From: CAVOAK01 sp965217615 | GTDB lineage: Bacteria > Pseudomonadota > Alphaproteobacteria > UBA8366 > CAVOAK01 | Direction: 5' to 3' | NCBI GenBank assembly: GCA_965217615.1 | Contig: CBDCIT010000016.1 | Coordinates: 235,134-299,133 of the forward strand | DNA: 64,000 nt | In this document: positions 8,543 to 18,298 of the stretch, piece by piece | Position numbering within the stretch: position 1 is the first letter of the stretch | How the letters are laid out: every line of letters begins with the position of its first letter | The notes under the pieces: model-generated | What the model saw: only the letters and a program-made list of their open reading frames with translations | Told to the model about the DNA's origin: nothing | The model's database searches: none | Made by a program: the position numbers and the translations under genes

Positions 8543-9508
8543 ATGAAGTTGTTGTTTATCACCGCCAATCGCATTGGCGATGCCGTATTGTCGACTGGTA
8601 TTCTCGGATTCCTAGTTGAGCAATATCCGTCAGCCGAGGTCACCGTGGTAGTAGGGCCTGCCGCGGCGACATTGTTTCGCGCCGCACCTGGCGTTAAGAA
8701 CCTGATCGTCGTCGGGAAGAAACCATTAGGCCTGCATTGGGCCAGCGTTTGGCGAGCGAACGCCACGACCCGATGGGATATCGTCGTCGATTTGCGCCGC
8801 TCGATCATCGCCTGGACGCTCAGGGCGACAAGGCGTTGCGTGATCCCAAAGCCAACTGAACTTACGCACCGGGTGCGCCTACTTGCCGCAACCATAGGTC
8901 TTGAGGAAACTCCGCCGTCGCCAAGGCTTTGGACCGGCGGCCCGGACGATGCGACAGCGGCTGCGCTTATTCCCGACGGACCGGCCGTGTTGGCCCTTGC
9001 ACCAGCGGCCAACTGGCGTGGAAAACAGTGGGATATTCGAAAATTTTCGCAGCTGGCCGATCGGCTAACGGCTAACGACGGCATACTTTCGGCCGGGCGA
9101 ATCGCGATCATCGCCGCAGCGCAGGAGCGCCCTCAAACGGAGGAGCTCTTCCGATCATTCCCCAGAGATCGCCTCATAGACTTGGTCGGCCGGGCAAATC
9201 TGACGGAGATCGCCGCTTGTCTCAAGCGTTGCGAATTCTTCGTCGGAAACGATTCCGGATTAGCGCACATGGCAACGGCTGTCGGCGTGCCCACCTTGAG
9301 CTTGTTTGGCCCTAGCCGGCCGGAACTATATGCGCCGTGGGGAGAAAACGGCGCTTGGGTCCGAACTCCAGAAAACTTTGACGAGCTTACCGGCACCCCA
9401 GGCTATGACCACCGGACGACGGGATCGCTGATGGACGGCCTGACGGTTGATGCCGCCGAAGAAGCAGCGTGCGCGCTTTGGCGCCGCGCGCAAACAGCGG
9501 CGGCATGA
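8543..9508 (+). CDS. glycosyltransferase family 9 (heptosyltransferase-like)
   Basis: A 321-residue GT-B protein of the ADP-heptose:LPS heptosyltransferase family, acting on the cytoplasmic side of the inner membrane. The N-terminus MKLLFITANRIGDAVLSTG and the C-terminal FVGNDSGLAHMATAVGVP followed by LFGPSRPELYAPWG are classic for GT9. It is the first of four overlapping plus-strand genes. The next gene starts inside its stop (ATGA), so the two are probably translationally coupled. It probably transfers a sugar to lipid A-core or a similar surface glycan; the exact acceptor cannot be read from sequence. Confidence 0.88.
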   Translation: MKLLFITANRIGDAVLSTGILGFLVEQYPSAEVTVVVGPAAATLFRAAPGVKNLIVVGKKPLGLHWASVWRANATTRWDIVVDLRRSIIAWTLRATRRCVIPKPTELTHRVRLLAATIGLEETPPSPRLWTGGPDDATAAALIPDGPAVLALAPAANWRGKQWDIRKFSQLADRLTANDGILSAGRIAIIAAAQERPQTEELFRSFPRDRLIDLVGRANLTEIAACLKRCEFFVGNDSGLAHMATAVGVPTLSLFGPSRPELYAPWGENGAWVRTPENFDELTGTPGYDHRTTGSLMDGLTVDAAEEAACALWRRAQTAAA

Positions 9509-10263
9509 GCGGAATGGCGAAACTATCCGCACTTGTTGTCGCACATAACGAGGAACTTCAACTGGCCGACTGCCTCGATTCGCTACGATTTGCCGATGAA
9601 ATCGTTGTTCTGCTCGATCGATGCACAGATCGTTCGGAGGACATAGCGGCACAGTTTACCGAGCGTTTGGTCGTAGGGGCTTGGGAGATCGAGGGTGCAC
9701 GGCGCAATACAGGCATCGCAGCCTGCACAGGCGATTGGATTCTTGAGGTGGACGCCGACGAGCGGGTACCGCGGCTGCTGGCGCAGGAGATTCGTAGCGT
9801 CATTTCGCAGACTTCCAACAGCTACTTCTTGGTGCCTTATGACAACTATATCGGCGACCGTTTGGTGCGATATGGCTGGGGCGCGGCGTGGGGAGTCAGC
9901 GCAACGGTCCGGCTGTTTCGCTCCGGCACCAAGCAATGGGGCAACCAGCGAATTCATCCGAAGGTCGAACTCAAGGGACGACAAGGAAAACTGACGACGC
10001 CGATGATCCACTATGTGGACCGAAACATCTCCGACATGATCCACCGTCTTGATAGGTACACAACTGCACGCGCCGCCGACTTGCGCGACACCGACGACAT
10101 CGGCAGCATGTCGGCAAATATCCGCCGCATCTTCTCGCGATTTTGGAAATGCTACCTGACCCGCCGCGGTTATCGCGAGGGTCCCTATGGCTTTCTGATC
10201 GCCCTTTTCGCGGGCCTCTACCCAATTCTGTCCTATCTTAAGGCACGATTGGAGGAGGGGTGA
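9505..10263 (+). CDS. glycosyltransferase family 2 (WaaE/KdtX-like)
   Basis: A 252-residue GT-A enzyme resembling LPS core beta-glucosyltransferases. It has LSALVVAHNEELQLADCL at the N-terminus and the metal-binding region WILEVDADERVPRLL. The start is the ATG at 9505, which overlaps the previous stop as ATGA. An upstream in-frame ATG at 9469 would lie inside the GT9 gene and adds non-family residues. The gene ends as GTGA with the next gene's start. Membership in a tight four-gene operon points to core-oligosaccharide or surface-glycan assembly. Confidence 0.85.
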   Translation: MSGMAKLSALVVAHNEELQLADCLDSLRFADEIVVLLDRCTDRSEDIAAQFTERLVVGAWEIEGARRNTGIAACTGDWILEVDADERVPRLLAQEIRSVISQTSNSYFLVPYDNYIGDRLVRYGWGAAWGVSATVRLFRSGTKQWGNQRIHPKVELKGRQGKLTTPMIHYVDRNISDMIHRLDRYTTARAADLRDTDDIGSMSANIRRIFSRFWKCYLTRRGYREGPYGFLIALFAGLYPILSYLKARLEEG

Positions 10264-11285
10264 CGCGCGTGCTTCAGGTCATGGCCGGCGCGCGCCACGG
10301 CGGCGCCGAGACCTTCTTCATCCGCCTTGTAAGCGCTCTTTCTCGTACCGGAATTCAGGAACGCGTGGTCATTCGCGACGATCCGGTGCGGGCGGCTGAA
10401 TTACGAAAGGTGGATTTGACTCCAGTCGAGTTACCCTTCGGCGGGATACCCGACCTCGTAACCCGACCACGGTTGAAACGGGAGATTTCTGTCTTCGAGC
10501 CCGATATCGTGATCGCTTGGATGAGCCGTGCAGCAAAATACTGCCCAAGGGGAGCCCACATTCTGGCGGCTCGTCTCGGCGGTTACTATAAGATCAAATA
10601 CTATCGCCACTGCGATCATCTGATCGCCAACACGCGAGACATTTGCGACTATCTCATCCAACAGGGCTGGCCAATTGACCGCGTGACGTTTCTACCCAAC
10701 TTCGTTGACGGAACGCCCGTGGCGCCGATCGTGCGCGGAAGATTTGATACACCGGAGGACGCGCCGCTCCTATTGGCGCTCGGCAGATTACACGAAAACA
10801 AGGCGTTCGATGTCTTGATCGATGCATTGCAGGGCATAGCCAACGCTCACGTTTGGATTGCCGGCGACGGTAGATTGCGAAAAACATTGGAGTCCCAAGC
10901 GCGCCGTCTTGGCGTCGCTGACCGCGTGCGCTGGCTTGGATGGCGGAACGATGTAGCGGCACTACTTGCAACTGCAGACATTCTCGTCTGTCCTTCCCGC
11001 CACGAGCCGTTAGGCAACGTGATCATAGAGGCCTGGGCGCACCGGTGCCCGGTCGTTGCGTCAGCATCGCAGGGCCCGCAATGGCTGATTGGCGATAGCG
11101 GCGCGGGCGCTCTGGTTCCCATTGACGATGCTCCAGCATTGGCCAGTTCCATCAGCCAACTATTAGTTGATCACGACGCGGCTGGCGACATGGTCCGGAA
11201 AGGTCGGGCGGCTTACTGCCAAGACTATGCTGAGGATGTTGTCGTGAAGCGCTATATCGAATTTTTCGACCGGGTCGCCCCGTAA
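10260..11285 (+). CDS. glycosyltransferase family 4 (group 1)
   Basis: A 341-residue GT-B retaining glycosyltransferase. The N-terminal half carries MAGARHGGAETFFIRL (glycine-rich acceptor loop). The C-terminal half carries LALGRLHENKAFDVLIDAL and SRHEPLGNVIIEAWAHRCP, containing the E-x7-E-type donor-binding motif of GT4. It starts at a GTG (10260) that overlaps the preceding TGA. Its stop TAA overlaps the ATG of asnB as TAATG. Together with GT9 and GT2 it should build a short lipid-linked or LPS-linked glycan; donor sugar unknown. Confidence 0.87.
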   Translation: MTRVLQVMAGARHGGAETFFIRLVSALSRTGIQERVVIRDDPVRAAELRKVDLTPVELPFGGIPDLVTRPRLKREISVFEPDIVIAWMSRAAKYCPRGAHILAARLGGYYKIKYYRHCDHLIANTRDICDYLIQQGWPIDRVTFLPNFVDGTPVAPIVRGRFDTPEDAPLLLALGRLHENKAFDVLIDALQGIANAHVWIAGDGRLRKTLESQARRLGVADRVRWLGWRNDVAALLATADILVCPSRHEPLGNVIIEAWAHRCPVVASASQGPQWLIGDSGAGALVPIDDAPALASSISQLLVDHDAAGDMVRKGRAAYCQDYAEDVVVKRYIEFFDRVAP

Positions 11286-13045
11286 TGTGTGGGATTGCTG
11301 GCTTGGTGATGCACGATGGGACGACGCCGGAGGTCGAGATTCTCGATCGTTTCGCACGGGCGCTTGGGCACCGCGGACCGGACGGCGAAGGCAAGCATCT
11401 TGCCGGACCAGTTGGCATGGTGATGACGCGGCTCGCAATCATAGACTTGGTGACCGGCGATCAGCCGATTTACGATCCAGGTGGCGTCGCCTTGATCGCG
11501 AATGCCGAGATTTACAACTACATCGAGCTTCGCGCGCAGCTGTCCGAGGCGGTGTTTACGACAAAATCGGACTGCGAGCCGCCCCTCCATCTTTATCGCC
11601 AGAACGGCCTTTCCTTCGCCGATGACCTGCGCGGCATGTACGCGATCGCCATTCACGATCCCGCACAAGGACGGCTGGTACTTGCGCGAGATCCGTTTGG
11701 AATCAAGCCACTCTATTATGTTGAACGGCCAAATTTGTTCGCCTTCGCCTCTGAGCCCAGCGCCCTGATCGCAGCGGGTCTGGCCGAAGCTAATGAGGAT
11801 CCCGAACTTCGAGACGAGCTGCTGCAGCTGCAGTTCACGTGCGGGGGAAACACAATCTACAAGGAAATTTCCCGTGTCCTCCCGGGTGAAACGCTTGAGG
11901 TCCGCGGTGCGCGCATAGTGAGTCGCCGCCAGCGCGATGCCTTGCCAATTCCTGACACCAAAGAATTCGATTCAGAGGCGGCACTGCGGCGTTTCAACGG
12001 CGCGCTCGAAGACAGCGTCGAGAAGCATCAACGATCGGATGTTCCCTACGGGCTATTTCTCTCCGGCGGTACCGATTCGGCTACAATGCTAGCGCTCATG
12101 GCGCGATCGGCCGATCGCCCGGTGCAAACGTTTACTGCAGGGTTCTCCGAGCGGGGCGTTCACGACGAGCGGGCCCACGCGCGGCAGTTGGCCAAGTCTA
12201 TGGGCGCCGAACACCATGAAGTCGAATTCAACGAAGACGACTTTTGGACGTTGTTGCCGGAGATCGCCGGGTGTATGGACGACCCTGCGGCCGACTATGC
12301 AATTTTGCCGACTTGGAAGCTGGCACGCGAAGCGGCACAAGAGCTGAAGGTCGTATTATCCGGTGAAGGCGGTGACGAGTTGTTCGCCGGCTATGGGCGG
12401 TATCGCAGCATCCTGCGTCCATTTTGGCAGGGCGGTCGGGCAATCCGCCCGCGGGGAAAATTCGACCGATTGCGCGTCCTCAGGCATGAGAGTGACGCCT
12501 GGCGGGACGGGATTGCTGCGGCGGAGGCGTCTGCCACGCTGCCCGGCAGAACCAAACTCCAAATTGCCCAAGCGACGGACGTCGCCGACTGGTTGCCAAA
12601 CGACCTGTTAACCAAGCTCGACCGCTGCCTTATGTCGCACGGTCTGGAAGGCCGCACACCGCTGCTCGATCCGGTTGTCGCCGCCGCGGTATTCTCTCTG
12701 CCCGATCGGTTCAAAGTCCACAATGGCCAAGGCAAGTGGCTGCTGCGCCAATGGCTCGCGGAGAATTTTCCGGCCTCGCGTCCGTTCGAGAAAAAGCGTG
12801 GATTTAGCGTTCCCGTCGGAGAATGGATGGGACGGCACGGCGATCGTTTAGGGGAACTGGTCGCAAAAGACCCAGCCGTCGCAGCTGTCTGCCACCCCAC
12901 CCGCGTCAAGGCGCTCTATACGAGTACTAAGAAACGCGCGCGGTTCGCAGCGTGGGCCTTGCTTTTTTATGCGCTTTGGCATCGCCAAAACATTCGCAAC
13001 CGACCGCCAGAGGGCGATACGTTCGAGTGCTTGTCCTCCCCTTGA
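11285..13045 (+). CDS. asnB: asparagine synthase (glutamine-hydrolysing)
   Basis: A 586-residue amidotransferase. It begins MCGIAGLV, with Cys2 as the glutaminase nucleophile, and has the N-terminal Ntn glutaminase domain (about 1-200). The ATP-pyrophosphatase domain follows, with the PP-loop LFLSGGTDSATM and VLSGEGGDELFAGYGRY. It amidates aspartate, or an aspartate- or uronate-like carboxyl group. Its position as the last gene of a glycosyltransferase operon, with TAATG coupling, suggests it may amidate a sugar-acid residue or a peptide on the glycan rather than serve bulk asparagine synthesis; that is inference. It ends 17 bases before the convergent response regulator. Confidence 0.88.
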   Translation: MCGIAGLVMHDGTTPEVEILDRFARALGHRGPDGEGKHLAGPVGMVMTRLAIIDLVTGDQPIYDPGGVALIANAEIYNYIELRAQLSEAVFTTKSDCEPPLHLYRQNGLSFADDLRGMYAIAIHDPAQGRLVLARDPFGIKPLYYVERPNLFAFASEPSALIAAGLAEANEDPELRDELLQLQFTCGGNTIYKEISRVLPGETLEVRGARIVSRRQRDALPIPDTKEFDSEAALRRFNGALEDSVEKHQRSDVPYGLFLSGGTDSATMLALMARSADRPVQTFTAGFSERGVHDERAHARQLAKSMGAEHHEVEFNEDDFWTLLPEIAGCMDDPAADYAILPTWKLAREAAQELKVVLSGEGGDELFAGYGRYRSILRPFWQGGRAIRPRGKFDRLRVLRHESDAWRDGIAAAEASATLPGRTKLQIAQATDVADWLPNDLLTKLDRCLMSHGLEGRTPLLDPVVAAAVFSLPDRFKVHNGQGKWLLRQWLAENFPASRPFEKKRGFSVPVGEWMGRHGDRLGELVAKDPAVAAVCHPTRVKALYTSTKKRARFAAWALLFYALWHRQNIRNRPPEGDTFECLSSP

Positions 13046-13062
13046 AACCGTGGAATGCCGCC

Positions 13063-14031
13063 CTAGGCGGACTGCGACGCGCGAACCTGCTTGCTTTCGT
13101 ACACTTTCATCGAGTCCGCTATGTCGGACGATAGCGCCGCCGAATCCTTTTCGGGATTGAATCCGAGAAGAATCGCACCTGACAGCTGCTTGAGAAGCTG
13201 CAGGTCCTTCGGATTGGGCTTAGGAAAGTGCTTTTGAATTGAAGTCACGACTTCAATCAGCGCATGGCATAGATCGCCGACATGATCAAACTGTGTGCCG
13301 ACGACGCGCTGGGCGAGGTCGTTGGCCACCAGCACCAGTTGATCGACCATGTCCCGTTTTGATTCGTCGATCCGGCCACCTGACATCGACGATGCGACGA
13401 CTTGTTCCAAGAATCCGATTTGAAAGGCGTGGCGGGATAACTTCTCGTCGTTGATCTTAGCGAGCGTCCCGCTGATTTCATTGTGCAACTCATCCGGAGA
13501 CATGGGTGTTCCGTTGGCTTTCGCGAGGAGCGTGTTCGGCACCTCTATCTGCGGGATTTCCGATCCTCGGTCATCATCGCTTCGCCGATCGGGACCGGTG
13601 TAGTCCGAGGTAACAACAAAGGGTCGGCGACGGAACGCCAACGCCTCCATCCGCTCGAACAACTGACCCGGTGAAATCGGTTTGACGAGCATCGCGTCCG
13701 TGCCGCAATTTGCAACCCGGCGCACCAGGTCCCGGTCAGGATCCCAGGTCGTGACAATCACGGGTACAAATGGGTTATCGCCAATCTCGTAGTTGCGGAT
13801 TTGCTTGATGACGTCGCATACGTCGCCGTCTTCCAACCCGGTATCCAGCACCAGCACGTCGGGACATTGGTGCTTCAGTGCTTCCAGCACCTCCTCGATT
13901 TAGCCGAAATCTGTCGTCGACCTGAAGCCTTCATGCAACATGGCGTTTCGAAGGGCCTGTAACAGATGGCCCTTCGGATCGCCGATATAGATCTCGATGG
14001 TTCCGCGCCGCTTTTGGTCAACTTCACGCAT
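13063..14031 (-). pseudogene. response regulator receiver protein, interrupted by an in-frame stop
   Basis: A CheY-type receiver domain followed by a helical C-terminal domain of unknown role. The reading frame starts at ATG 14031 (MREVDQKRRGTIEIYIGDPK) and would give 322 residues, but codon 44 is TAA (complement of 13900-13902). Both sides of the stop read as one receiver domain: HLLQALRNAMLHEGF before it and CPDVLVLDTGLEDGDVC after it, with the phospho-acceptor Asp in VLDTG and the conserved Lys in MLVKPIS. The C-terminal half (HAFQIGFLEQVVASSM) has no output DNA-binding motif. The remaining open frame could restart at GTG 13890, but that would lack the first strand and acidic pair of the receiver. 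It is either a recent pseudogene or a sequencing error. Confidence 0.75.
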
Positions 14032-14186
14032 TCTTCAATCCAGCGATTTTGCTGCCCTCACCCCGGAACCTAATCCGAGCATTCGTTGCCTGGATTCTCG
14101 ACCGCGAGCCGCAAACGGCAGTATATCGGGTGTCGAGGTCAGCTTTCTCCCTCGCCAAACTCTGTCATAGATGGCTGAAAAGAGCA

Positions 14187-14205
14187 ATGTTCACACGCCT
14201 TCACT
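14187..14205. repeat. Left target duplication of the ISNCY element (19 bp)
   Basis: The 19 bases match 15544-15562 with one difference (atgttCacacgccttcact versus atgttTacacgccttcact). They directly abut the inverted repeat of the element. Confidence 0.8.
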
Positions 14206-15543
14206 GTCGCTAACACACGATATGACCGGTGTATGTAACAGATGATCTGTCCGGTTTTAGATTTCCTCCAAATCTGGAGGAATCGGATGCGCCGGACGGA
14301 GCAGTTGCAGGGACTGAGATTGATGAAGTTCGAGGATGTCTACGGACGTTGTTATCGGGGTGATTTGAGCCAGGCCGAGGCCTCGGAGATCCTGGGCATG
14401 TCGGAGCGGACGTTCCGGCGCTGGCGGGAGCGCTATGAGGCCGAGGGTGCCGAGGGTTTGTACGACCGGCGCCTTGGGCGGGTCTCGGCGCGCCGGTGGA
14501 CGAGGTGATGCGGGTGCTGGAGCTGTTCGAGACGCGCTACCCGGACTTCACGGCCAAGCACTTCCACGAGAAGCTGGTCTGCGAGCATGGCTTCGGGCTG
14601 AGCTACAACTGGCTTCGCCTGAGCTTGCAGGCGCACGGCAAGATCAAGCCGGCGCCCAGGCGCGGGGCGCACCGCCGGAAGCGGCCGCGCCGACCGGTGG
14701 TGGGGATGCTGCTGCACCAGGACGGCTCGAGCCACGAGTGGGTTGCGGGCCAGTGGTGGGATCTGATCGTGACCATGGACGATGCGACATCGGAGGTCTA
14801 TTCGGGCTTCTTCGTTGCCGAGGAGGGCACGATGAGCACGTTCCGCGGGCTCGGGAGGTGATCGCCGAAAACGGGCTGTTCTGCTCGCTCTACGCCGATC
14901 GGGCCTCGCACTACTGGCACACGCCCGAGGCAGGCGGCGGTGTGGACAAGGACAACCCGACCCAGATCGGCCGGGCCTTGGCGCAGCTCGGCATCGAGTT
15001 GATCGCGGCCTATTCGCCGCAGGCCCGGGGCCGCTCGGAGCGCATGTTCGGGACCTTGCAGAAGCGCCTGCCCCAGGAGCTGCGCCTCGCCGGGATCGCC
15101 ACCATGGCCGAGGCCAATCGCTTTCTCGAGGAGCTCTTCTGGCCGGCGCACAACGCCCGCTTCGCCCGCCCGGCCGCGGACACCGGCTCGGCCTTCGTGG
15201 CTTTTGCCGGCACGCTCGAGGACATCCTCTGCGCCCAGGAGGACCGCGTCGTCGCGGGCGACAACACCGTGCGCTACAAGAACCGCACGCTGCAGATCCC
15301 GGCCGATCGCCACCGCCACCACTACGTCAAGGCGCAGGTCCGGGTGCACGAATATCCCGACGGCCACCTGGCCGTCTTCCACAGACCCAGGTGTCTGGCG
15401 CGCTACCGCGCCGACGGCGAAACCATCGACGACGACAGGCTCCAGGCCGCGTGACCCGCTTCGACGCGACCGAGCCAAACCACCACAACAGAAGCGGTCA
15501 ATTCATATGGTACATAAAGCGGTCAACTCAGTTTGTTATCGAC
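14206..15543. mobile_element. ISNCY (IS1202-like) insertion sequence, 1338 bp
   Basis: The terminal regions are imperfect inverted repeats about 50 bases long. The left end begins GTCGCTAACACAC; the right end, read inward, begins GTCGATAACAAAC. Within each end a TGACCG-type box occurs twice about 25 bases apart (TGACCGGT and TGTCCGGT on the left, TTGACCGCTT twice on the right), probably transposase binding sites. A 19-bp direct repeat flanks the element. Long target duplications are known for the IS1202/ISNCY group. The single transposase gene inside is frameshifted, so this copy is probably inactive by itself. Confidence 0.85.
14287..15454 (+). pseudogene. ISNCY-family transposase, two frameshifts
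   Basis: The start is ATG 14287 after a strong GGAGG. The N-terminus carries a helix-turn-helix (LSQAEASEILGMSERTFRRW). The catalytic core includes LHQDGSSHEWV, LIVTMDDATSEVYSGF and QLGIELIAAYSPQARGRSE. The conserved protein passes through three reading frames: it shifts near 14496 (after VSARR, before VDEVMRVLELF) and again near 14852 (FRGL into REVIAENGLF), where one base appears deleted. The end at 15454 is family-like (VHEYPDGHLAVFHRP). Neither shift lies at a slippery run, so they look like decay. Confidence 0.85.
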
Positions 15544-15562
15544 ATGTTTACACGCCTTCACT
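15544..15562. repeat. Right target duplication of the ISNCY element (19 bp)
   Basis: Copy of 14187-14205 with one substitution, directly adjoining the right end of the element. Confidence 0.8.
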
Positions 15563-15623
15563 CGACGCTCGATTGCAGATGATGTCCGGCCCAGCGCTCA
15601 ATTACGGGCGCTTCGCTGCTGAC

Positions 15624-18290
15624 TCAACGCGCTACTTTAAGGGCCGCTTGTGCTGCAGCAAGGCGGGCGACCGGAACGCGGTAGGGCGAACAGGACACGT
15701 AATCCAGCCCTATTTCCTCGCAAAATGCGATGGATGCCGGATCCCCGCCGTGTTCGCCGCAAATGCCCAGTTTCAATTCGGGACGCGCCGCCCGCCCGCG
15801 CTCGGCTGCCATTGCCACCAGCGTACCAACACCGTCGATGTCGAGCGAAACGAACGGGTCGATGGGCAGGATGCCGCGACGTTCGTACTGCGGTAAAAAC
15901 GAGGCTGTATCGTCGCGGCTCAAGCCGAACGTGGTCTGTGTCAGGTCGTTGGTGCCGAAGCTAAAGAACTCCGCCGTCCTGGCGATCTCACCGGCGCAAA
16001 TGGCGGCTCGCGGCAGCTCGATCATCGTACCGACCAGATAGTTGGGTGTCTTTCCCAATTCAGCGGCGACTTCCCCTGCCACCCGGTCGATATCGGATTT
16101 GAGGATTTCAAACTCCTGCGGCGTCGCGACAAGCGGCACCATGATCTCCAATTCGACGTCGTTCTGCAGCTCAGGGCTGACCTCAAGCGCCGCCTCAAAG
16201 ATTGCCCGGGCTTGTATCTCGTAGATCTCCGGATAAGTTATCGCGAGACGGCAACCACGATGACCCAGCATCGGATTTGATTCCTTGAGCTGAGCAGCAC
16301 GATGCCGGACCTGCTCCACTGGTAGATTGGCCGAGCGGGCGACCTCGCTCAACTCCTCCTCGCCTTTCGGCAGAAACTCGTGAAGCGGCGGATCGAGCAG
16401 ACGGATAGTGATCGGTGTCCCCTTCATGATCCGGAAAAGCTCAATAAAATCAGCTCGCTGCATAGGTAAGATTTTCTCAAGCGCAGCGCGTCGCCTAGCC
16501 TGATTTTCAGCCACGATCATTTCGCGAACTGCAACAATACGATCGCCGTCAAAGAACATATGCTCGGTGCGGCATAGACCGATCCCCTCGGCGCCAAACT
16601 CACGCGCAGCTCGCGTATCGAGCGGAGTCTCGGCATTTGCCCTGACCTTGAGCCTGCGAATGCCGTCCGCCCATTCCATCAAAGTTTTGAACTCACTCGC
16701 GAGCTTGGGCTGGACCGTGGGAACTTCGCCCAACATAACCTCGCCCGTTCCGCCATCGATCGTGATCGGATCGCCCGAATGCACCACTGTGCCGGCCACC
16801 GATAACGTCTTCGCCTGACTATCCACAGCAAGGTCGCCGGCGCCGGCTACGCAGGCGCGCCCCATGCCGCGTGCGACGACGGCGGCATGGCTCGTCATAC
16901 CGCCGCGGGTCGTCAGGATTCCGCGTGCGGCATGCATCCCATGGATATCCTCGGGGCTCGTTTCGGTTCGCACCAGGATGACCGCCGTTCCGATTGCCGC
17001 CAGTTCCTCCGCCTCGTCGGCGCTAAAGACAGCTCTTCCAGATGCCGCGCCTGGTGACGCTGGAAGCCCTGTGGCAATAACCGACTTTTCGGCTGCCGGA
17101 TCGAGCGCCGGGTGCAAAAGCTGATCGAGTGCCGCCGGGTCGACACGCAATACGGCCGTCGCCTTGTCGATCAGTCCTTCCTCTACCATATCGACAGCAA
17201 TCTTCACCGCCGCGGCCGCCGTCCGTTTGCCAGAACGCGTTTGCAGCATCCACAACTTGCCGTTTTGCACGGTGAACTCGATATCTTGCATGTCTTTGTA
17301 ATGCGCCTGCAGGATATGGCGGACATCGTTGAGCTGGCGAAAGACGTCCGGCATCGCCTCTTCCATCGCCGGCAACTTGGAGCCCTGCGCCAATTTCGCA
17401 TTTATCGTCAGACATTGTGGTGTGCGGATACCCGCGACCACATCCTCGCCCTGCGCATTCACCAGATATTCGCCATAGAAAACATTCTCGCCGGTCGACG
17501 GATCACGCGTGAACGCAACGCCCGTCGAACAGGTGTCTCCCATATTTCCAAACACCATGGCCTGGATATTGACCGCAGTGCCCCAGTCGGATGGAATCCC
17601 GTTGAGACGCCGGTAGGTCAGGGCTCGCTCGTTATTCCAGCTCCCAAATACGGCACTGATGGTGCCCCAAAGTTGCGCCCGAACATCTTGTGGAAATGGC
17701 TCACCGGATTTTTCCTCGACCTTTGCCAGGAACCCGACCACCAGTTCCTGGAGATCAGCAGCTTCGAGTTCCGTGTCCAGTGTGACGCCACGTTCGTTCT
17801 TGCGCGTGTCCATGAGGTCTTCGAAGAGATAGCCGGATATGCCGAGGACGACATTTGCGTACATCTGTATGAAGCGACGATAGGAATCGTAGGCGAACCG
17901 ATGATCTCCGCTGAGCGTCGCCAGACCCTCGACCGTCTCGTCGTTGAGACCAAGGTTGAGAACCGTATCCATCATGCCCGGCATCGACGCACGCGCACCG
18001 GACCGGACTGAGACCAGCAGCGGGTTCGCAACGTCACCGAACCGGGCGCCGACATCCTCTTCGATCTTACCGAGCGCCACTTCGACATGCTCGCGGAGGT
18101 CGGGCGGATAGGATTTGTCGTGGGCGTAGTAAAATGTGCAGACGTCGGTCGTAATGGTAAATCCGGACGGAACGGGTAGTCCAAGCTCGCTCATTTCCGC
18201 CAGTCCAGCACCCTTGCCGCCAAGCAGTTCGCGCAAAGTTGCGTCGCCTTCGGCCGATCCGTTGCCGAAGCCGTACACCCATTTGCTCAT
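15624..18290 (-). CDS. ppdK: pyruvate, phosphate dikinase
   Basis: Interconverts pyruvate, ATP and Pi with PEP, AMP and PPi in the cytoplasm. About 888 residues, normal length. The N-terminal nucleotide-binding domain has GGKGAGLAEMSELGLPVPSG. The swivelling domain carries the phospho-histidine motif LTTRGGMTSHAAVVARGM. The C-terminal PEP/pyruvate barrel includes EGIGLCRTEHMF, GHRGCRL and the catalytic Cys in LGICGEHGGDP. The frame is open to 18335, but MSKWVYGFGNGSAEG at 18290 is the family start. It lies 8 bases after the glyS stop, so it probably belongs to the glyQ-glyS-ppdK transcript. Confidence 0.96.
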   Translation of the reverse strand: MSKWVYGFGNGSAEGDATLRELLGGKGAGLAEMSELGLPVPSGFTITTDVCTFYYAHDKSYPPDLREHVEVALGKIEEDVGARFGDVANPLLVSVRSGARASMPGMMDTVLNLGLNDETVEGLATLSGDHRFAYDSYRRFIQMYANVVLGISGYLFEDLMDTRKNERGVTLDTELEAADLQELVVGFLAKVEEKSGEPFPQDVRAQLWGTISAVFGSWNNERALTYRRLNGIPSDWGTAVNIQAMVFGNMGDTCSTGVAFTRDPSTGENVFYGEYLVNAQGEDVVAGIRTPQCLTINAKLAQGSKLPAMEEAMPDVFRQLNDVRHILQAHYKDMQDIEFTVQNGKLWMLQTRSGKRTAAAAVKIAVDMVEEGLIDKATAVLRVDPAALDQLLHPALDPAAEKSVIATGLPASPGAASGRAVFSADEAEELAAIGTAVILVRTETSPEDIHGMHAARGILTTRGGMTSHAAVVARGMGRACVAGAGDLAVDSQAKTLSVAGTVVHSGDPITIDGGTGEVMLGEVPTVQPKLASEFKTLMEWADGIRRLKVRANAETPLDTRAAREFGAEGIGLCRTEHMFFDGDRIVAVREMIVAENQARRRAALEKILPMQRADFIELFRIMKGTPITIRLLDPPLHEFLPKGEEELSEVARSANLPVEQVRHRAAQLKESNPMLGHRGCRLAITYPEIYEIQARAIFEAALEVSPELQNDVELEIMVPLVATPQEFEILKSDIDRVAGEVAAELGKTPNYLVGTMIELPRAAICAGEIARTAEFFSFGTNDLTQTTFGLSRDDTASFLPQYERRGILPIDPFVSLDIDGVGTLVAMAAERGRAARPELKLGICGEHGGDPASIAFCEEIGLDYVSCSPYRVPVARLAAAQAALKVAR

Positions 18291-18298
18291 TCGCCGTT

